Assembly (NCBI GenBank): GCA_964397775.1
Contig: CAYNKL010000004.1
Coordinates: forward strand, 1-64,000
Source of the DNA: Allosediminivita sp964397775
GTDB taxonomy: Bacteria > Pseudomonadota > Alphaproteobacteria > Rhodobacterales > Rhodobacteraceae
Length of the DNA: 64,000 nt
Direction of reading: 5' to 3'
Shown: positions 63,069 through 64,000 of the stretch, in pieces
Numbering within the stretch: position 1 is the first letter of the stretch
How the letters are laid out: each line of letters opens with the position of its first letter
Made by a program: the position numbers and the translations under genes
Notes under the pieces: generated by a model
Told to the model about the DNA's origin: nothing
Seen by the model: only the letters and a program-made list of their open reading frames with translations
Database searches by the model: none

Positions 63069-64000
63069 TTCAGCACTCCCCTTGCCGCGAGATTGCGCAT
63101 CAAGGCGCCGGTTCCGAAGGTCCAGGGCGCCACCTCGTCACAGGGCTGCACCCGGTTCACAAGCCGCCCGAGCCCCGCCGAGAATACCGACACGACGTCC
63201 CCTGTCTTGTGGGTAAAGCCCATCCCGGCCCCGCCGCGATCCTGCGTCGGCGCGAACATCGTCCCGAGATAGAGGACCGCGCCATCCGGATACTGGTGCG
63301 TGTCGTTCAGAAGCTGCCCCGCCAGATCGGCGGGCTGGCGCGAAATCTGGCTCATGTCGGAATGATCGGAAAGTTCGAAACCGTCCTCTCCGGTGACTTC
63401 CAGCCCCACGCGCAGGGTGCTCAGCCCCTCGAGCGTGAAGGCCTCGTCGAAGATGCGGATGAACGGCCCCAGCGAGGCCGAGGCGTTGTTGTCCTTGGCC
63501 TTGCCCAGAAGCAGCGCGGAGCGCCCCTCAAAATCCCGCAGGTTCACGTCGTTGCCAAGCGTCGCGCCACGGATCTCGCCGCGCGAATTGATCGCAAGTG
63601 CGACCTCCGGCTCGGGGTTGTTCCATTGCGAGCGGGGATGCACCCCGATCTGCGCCCCGCAGCCCACGGCCGACATCGGCTGCGCCTTGGTGAAGATCTC
63701 GGCATCCGGACCGATGCCCACCTCCAGGTACTGGGACCACAGCCCCGCCTCCTGAAGGTGCGCCTTCACCTCAGCCGCCTTGTCAGAACCCGGGACCAGC
63801 CCGCGCAGGCTGCCCCCAAGGATGTCGGCCAGCTCGCCCCGGATCGCCTCGGCCAGGGCCGGATCGCCCTTGGCGCGTTCCTCGATCACCCGTTCGACCA
63901 TGGAGCCGGCAAAGGTCACCCCCGCCGCCTTGATCGCCTGCAGGTCGCAAGGCGCCAGCAAGGCCCCCGCCCCGCCCCGGCCATCCCCCGCGTCGAGATA
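63065..64000 (-). CDS. Fumarylacetoacetate hydrolase family protein, 5' end outside window
   Basis: At least 311 codons are visible, the frame staying open through 64000. The FAH fold appears as YLEVGIGPDAEIFTKAQPM, the metal-binding WNNPEPEVALAIN and the long GATLGNDVNLRDFEGRSALL. The subgroup (AraD1-like) cleaves or dehydrates sugar-acid intermediates. A TTG at 63961 could be read as a start, but the typical N-terminal domain lies further upstream, so the gene is partial. It overlaps the dehydratase start by 4 bp. Confidence 0.9.
   Translation of the reverse strand, partial: YLDAGDGRGGAGALLAPCDLQAIKAAGVTFAGSMVERVIEERAKGDPALAEAIRGELADILGGSLRGLVPGSDKAAEVKAHLQEAGLWSQYLEVGIGPDAEIFTKAQPMSAVGCGAQIGVHPRSQWNNPEPEVALAINSRGEIRGATLGNDVNLRDFEGRSALLLGKAKDNNASASLGPFIRIFDEAFTLEGLSTLRVGLEVTGEDGFELSDHSDMSQISRQPADLAGQLLNDTHQYPDGAVLYLGTMFAPTQDRGGAGMGFTHKTGDVVSVFSAGLGRLVNRVQPCDEVAPWTFGTGALMRNLAARGVLK

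Overview
The window is a chromosomal segment of a high-GC alphaproteobacterium, most likely a Rhodobacterales (Roseobacter-group) species. Supporting markers are an RpoE-ChrR sigma/anti-sigma pair with a perfect TGATCC-N18-TAAG promoter, a VPLPA-CTERM protein, a DinB with an N-terminal zinc ribbon, PuuD, an ATTC-N8-GAAT (SqrR/BigR-type) operator before a persulfide dioxygenase-rhodanese pair, and a homodimeric PDH E1 operon with lipoylated E2 and E3. The species cannot be fixed from the sequence alone. No rRNA, tRNA or CRISPR was seen.

Layout. 1-5.8 kb: GltB-like FMN protein, DUF302 and fasciclin secreted proteins, a YeiH-type exporter divergent from its LysR regulator, and a ParB-domain protein. 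5.8-12.9 kb: an accessory island of visibly lower GC, with decayed coding scraps, a two-gene unit including a frameshifted DUF4145 gene, an intact IS1182-type insertion sequence, a WYL regulator with palindromic operators and a small target gene, and a YciI/LysR pair. 13-19.9 kb: clpB with a heat-shock-type promoter, a VPLPA-CTERM protein, pyrF, a Nudix hydrolase and dinB. 19.9-24.7 kb: the singlet-oxygen-type stress locus (rpoE-chrR, FAD oxidoreductase, DUF1365, SDR). 24.7-30.6 kb: aldehyde dehydrogenase, 1-Cys peroxiredoxin, two tandem outer-membrane beta-barrel paralogues, a secreted protein and an aspartoacylase-family protein. 30.7-39.8 kb: aceE-aceF-lpd, then mutL-rmuC. 40-46.4 kb: a 33-codon small gene, puuD, sulfur-detoxification genes, a cyclooxygenase-like heme peroxidase and a class III aminotransferase. 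46.5-50 kb: pyrB, a tail-anchored protein, a catalytically degenerate dihydroorotase and plsY. 50-57 kb: UDG, LysE, MoaB and an RND efflux pair. 57-64 kb: DsbD-domain protein, YqgE, quinone-reductase-like flavoprotein, Zn alcohol dehydrogenase, GNAT, and a sugar-acid dehydratase with a FAH-family partner that runs off the window.

How the genes work together. Several modules carry regulation readable from DNA: sigma-E autocontrol, a persulfide-sensing operator, an RpoH-like clpB promoter, a CpG-centred palindrome before aceE, and dyads at the WYL, LysR and small-gene promoters. The pyr cluster pairs an aspartate transcarbamoylase with a dihydroorotase homologue lacking its metal-binding HxH, which suggests a structural role.

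The most striking unexplained signal is a fixed-length 82-bp intergenic element present three times (12935-13016, 44936-45017, 60631-60712), always in the same orientation. It contains CGGGACA/TGTCCCG half-sites at identical offsets around internal GGTTA/TAACC half-sites.
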